A stretch of DNA of 49,091 nucleotides. It comes from Candidatus Ruthenibacterium merdavium (GTDB taxonomy: Bacteria; Bacillota; Clostridia; Oscillospirales; Ruminococcaceae). Under the pieces are notes generated by a model. The model was not told the DNA's origin, made no database searches, and saw only the letters and a list, made by a program, of their open reading frames with translations. Numbering within the stretch: position 1 is the stretch's first letter; the number at the start of each line of letters is the position of its first letter. Positions 48,755 through 49,091 of this stretch are shown here, piece by piece. Position numbers and translations under genes: made by a program. Location: contig DWWA01000028.1 of NCBI GenBank assembly GCA_019119935.1, positions 1 to 49,091 on the forward strand, written 5' to 3'.

Positions 48755-49091
48755 TCAACGTTCTTCTGTCATAGTATACGTCTTTCGATATTCAGAAGGA
48801 GTTTGTTCCATATGCTTTCGAAAGACCTTGACAAAGTAGCTGCTATCGGAAAATCCACATTTACAACTGATTTCCTTAACAGATAGTGTAGAGGTTAATA
48901 ATAGTCTTTGAGCCTGCTGCAAACGATAGCGAATCAAATAAGACATCGGCGTATCAGCATAATACTTTTGGAAGCATCGGCCAGCTTCGCTCCGGCTGAT
49001 GTTGGCCGATGCTGCCAGATCTTCAAGGGAAATCATTTCGGAAAAGTGCTTTTGAATATACTGAACCATTTGTTGCATCCGAATTTGTGTC
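48755..49091 (-). CDS. AraC-family regulator, C-terminal part (runs off the window)
   Basis: The frame stays open to the right edge; what is visible is about 112 residues containing the two-HTH AraC domain: MVQYIQKHFSEMISLEDLAASANISRSEAGRCFQKYY, then TSTLSVKEISCKCGFSDSSYFVKVFRKHMEQTPSEYRKTY. The N-terminal ligand domain lies beyond the window, so the ATG at 49078 is probably internal. It converges with the esterase gene; a functional link is not shown. Confidence 0.85.
   Translation of the reverse strand, partial: TQIRMQQMVQYIQKHFSEMISLEDLAASANISRSEAGRCFQKYYADTPMSYLIRYRLQQAQRLLLTSTLSVKEISCKCGFSDSSYFVKVFRKHMEQTPSEYRKTYTMTEER

Overview
The window looks like chromosomal DNA of an anaerobic, low-to-medium GC member of the Clostridia (probably Oscillospiraceae/Ruminococcaceae-like). 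This is inferred from strong AGGAGG-type ribosome binding sites, sigma-A promoters with 17-bp spacers, a T-box leader, two-subunit iron-sulfur L-serine dehydratase, peroxiredoxin with a fused flavoprotein reductase, a Thermoanaerobacter-type secondary alcohol dehydrogenase and many small clostridial DUF proteins. The species cannot be named from the sequence alone.

Layout. 1-480 is gene-free, with two minus-strand terminators and a 19-bp copy of a tRNA-Ser 3' end. 480-6423 holds three zinc-ribbon/membrane genes (minus), then an XRE regulator, a kinase-partner regulator and a membrane-anchored Ser/Thr-kinase-like protein with a serine stalk and coiled coil (plus). 6424-7493 has no gene but contains hairpins and the first copy of a 148-bp repeat. 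7494-9672 is ahpC plus a domain-permuted AhpF-like reductase; the second repeat copy lies just upstream of them. 10055-10270 carries tRNA-Ser(GCU) and tRNA-Ser(UGA). 10768-13458: HAD phosphatase, aldo/keto reductase with ferredoxin tail, and a divergent MarR regulator. 13623-15500: GntR (YtrA-like)/ABC operon. 15881-17916: MATE transporter and DUF308 protein. 18048-22091: MarR plus heterodimeric ABC multidrug exporter.

22437-31365 is a long minus-strand block. It contains tagaturonate reductase/altronate dehydratase (hexuronate catabolism) with a GntR regulator and a GH31 glycosidase, then proC and a metal-homeostasis operon (a small membrane protein, a CobW-type GTPase with six His/Cys repeats, and a second G3E GTPase fused to a YcgQ-like domain). 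31592-35449 is a serine uptake and deamination operon with a divergent LysR regulator. 35450-37128 has no convincing gene, but it has a strong minus-strand promoter, three copies of a ribosome-binding-site/start-codon block and a minus-strand terminator. 37129-39688 carries small DUF proteins and an SDR. 39970-43178 is a TrpXYZ-like ABC importer preceded by a T-box riboswitch. 43168-45241 pairs a third CobW GTPase with a zinc secondary alcohol dehydrogenase. 45543-49091 is more AT-rich and gene-poor: an orphan DUF2019 protein, gene remnants, a membrane-anchored esterase and the C-terminal part of an AraC regulator that runs off the window.

Connections. G3E metallochaperone-type GTPases occur three times and may supply zinc to enzymes such as the neighbouring alcohol dehydrogenase. 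GTTAG/CTAAC inverted repeats occur at the promoters of ahpC, the marR-exporter operon and the CobW operon. The most unusual material is the kinase-like locus, the repeats and tRNA fragment bracketing the first 10 kb, the permuted AhpF, the His/Cys repeat GTPase pair and the apparently gene-less transcription unit near 36 kb.
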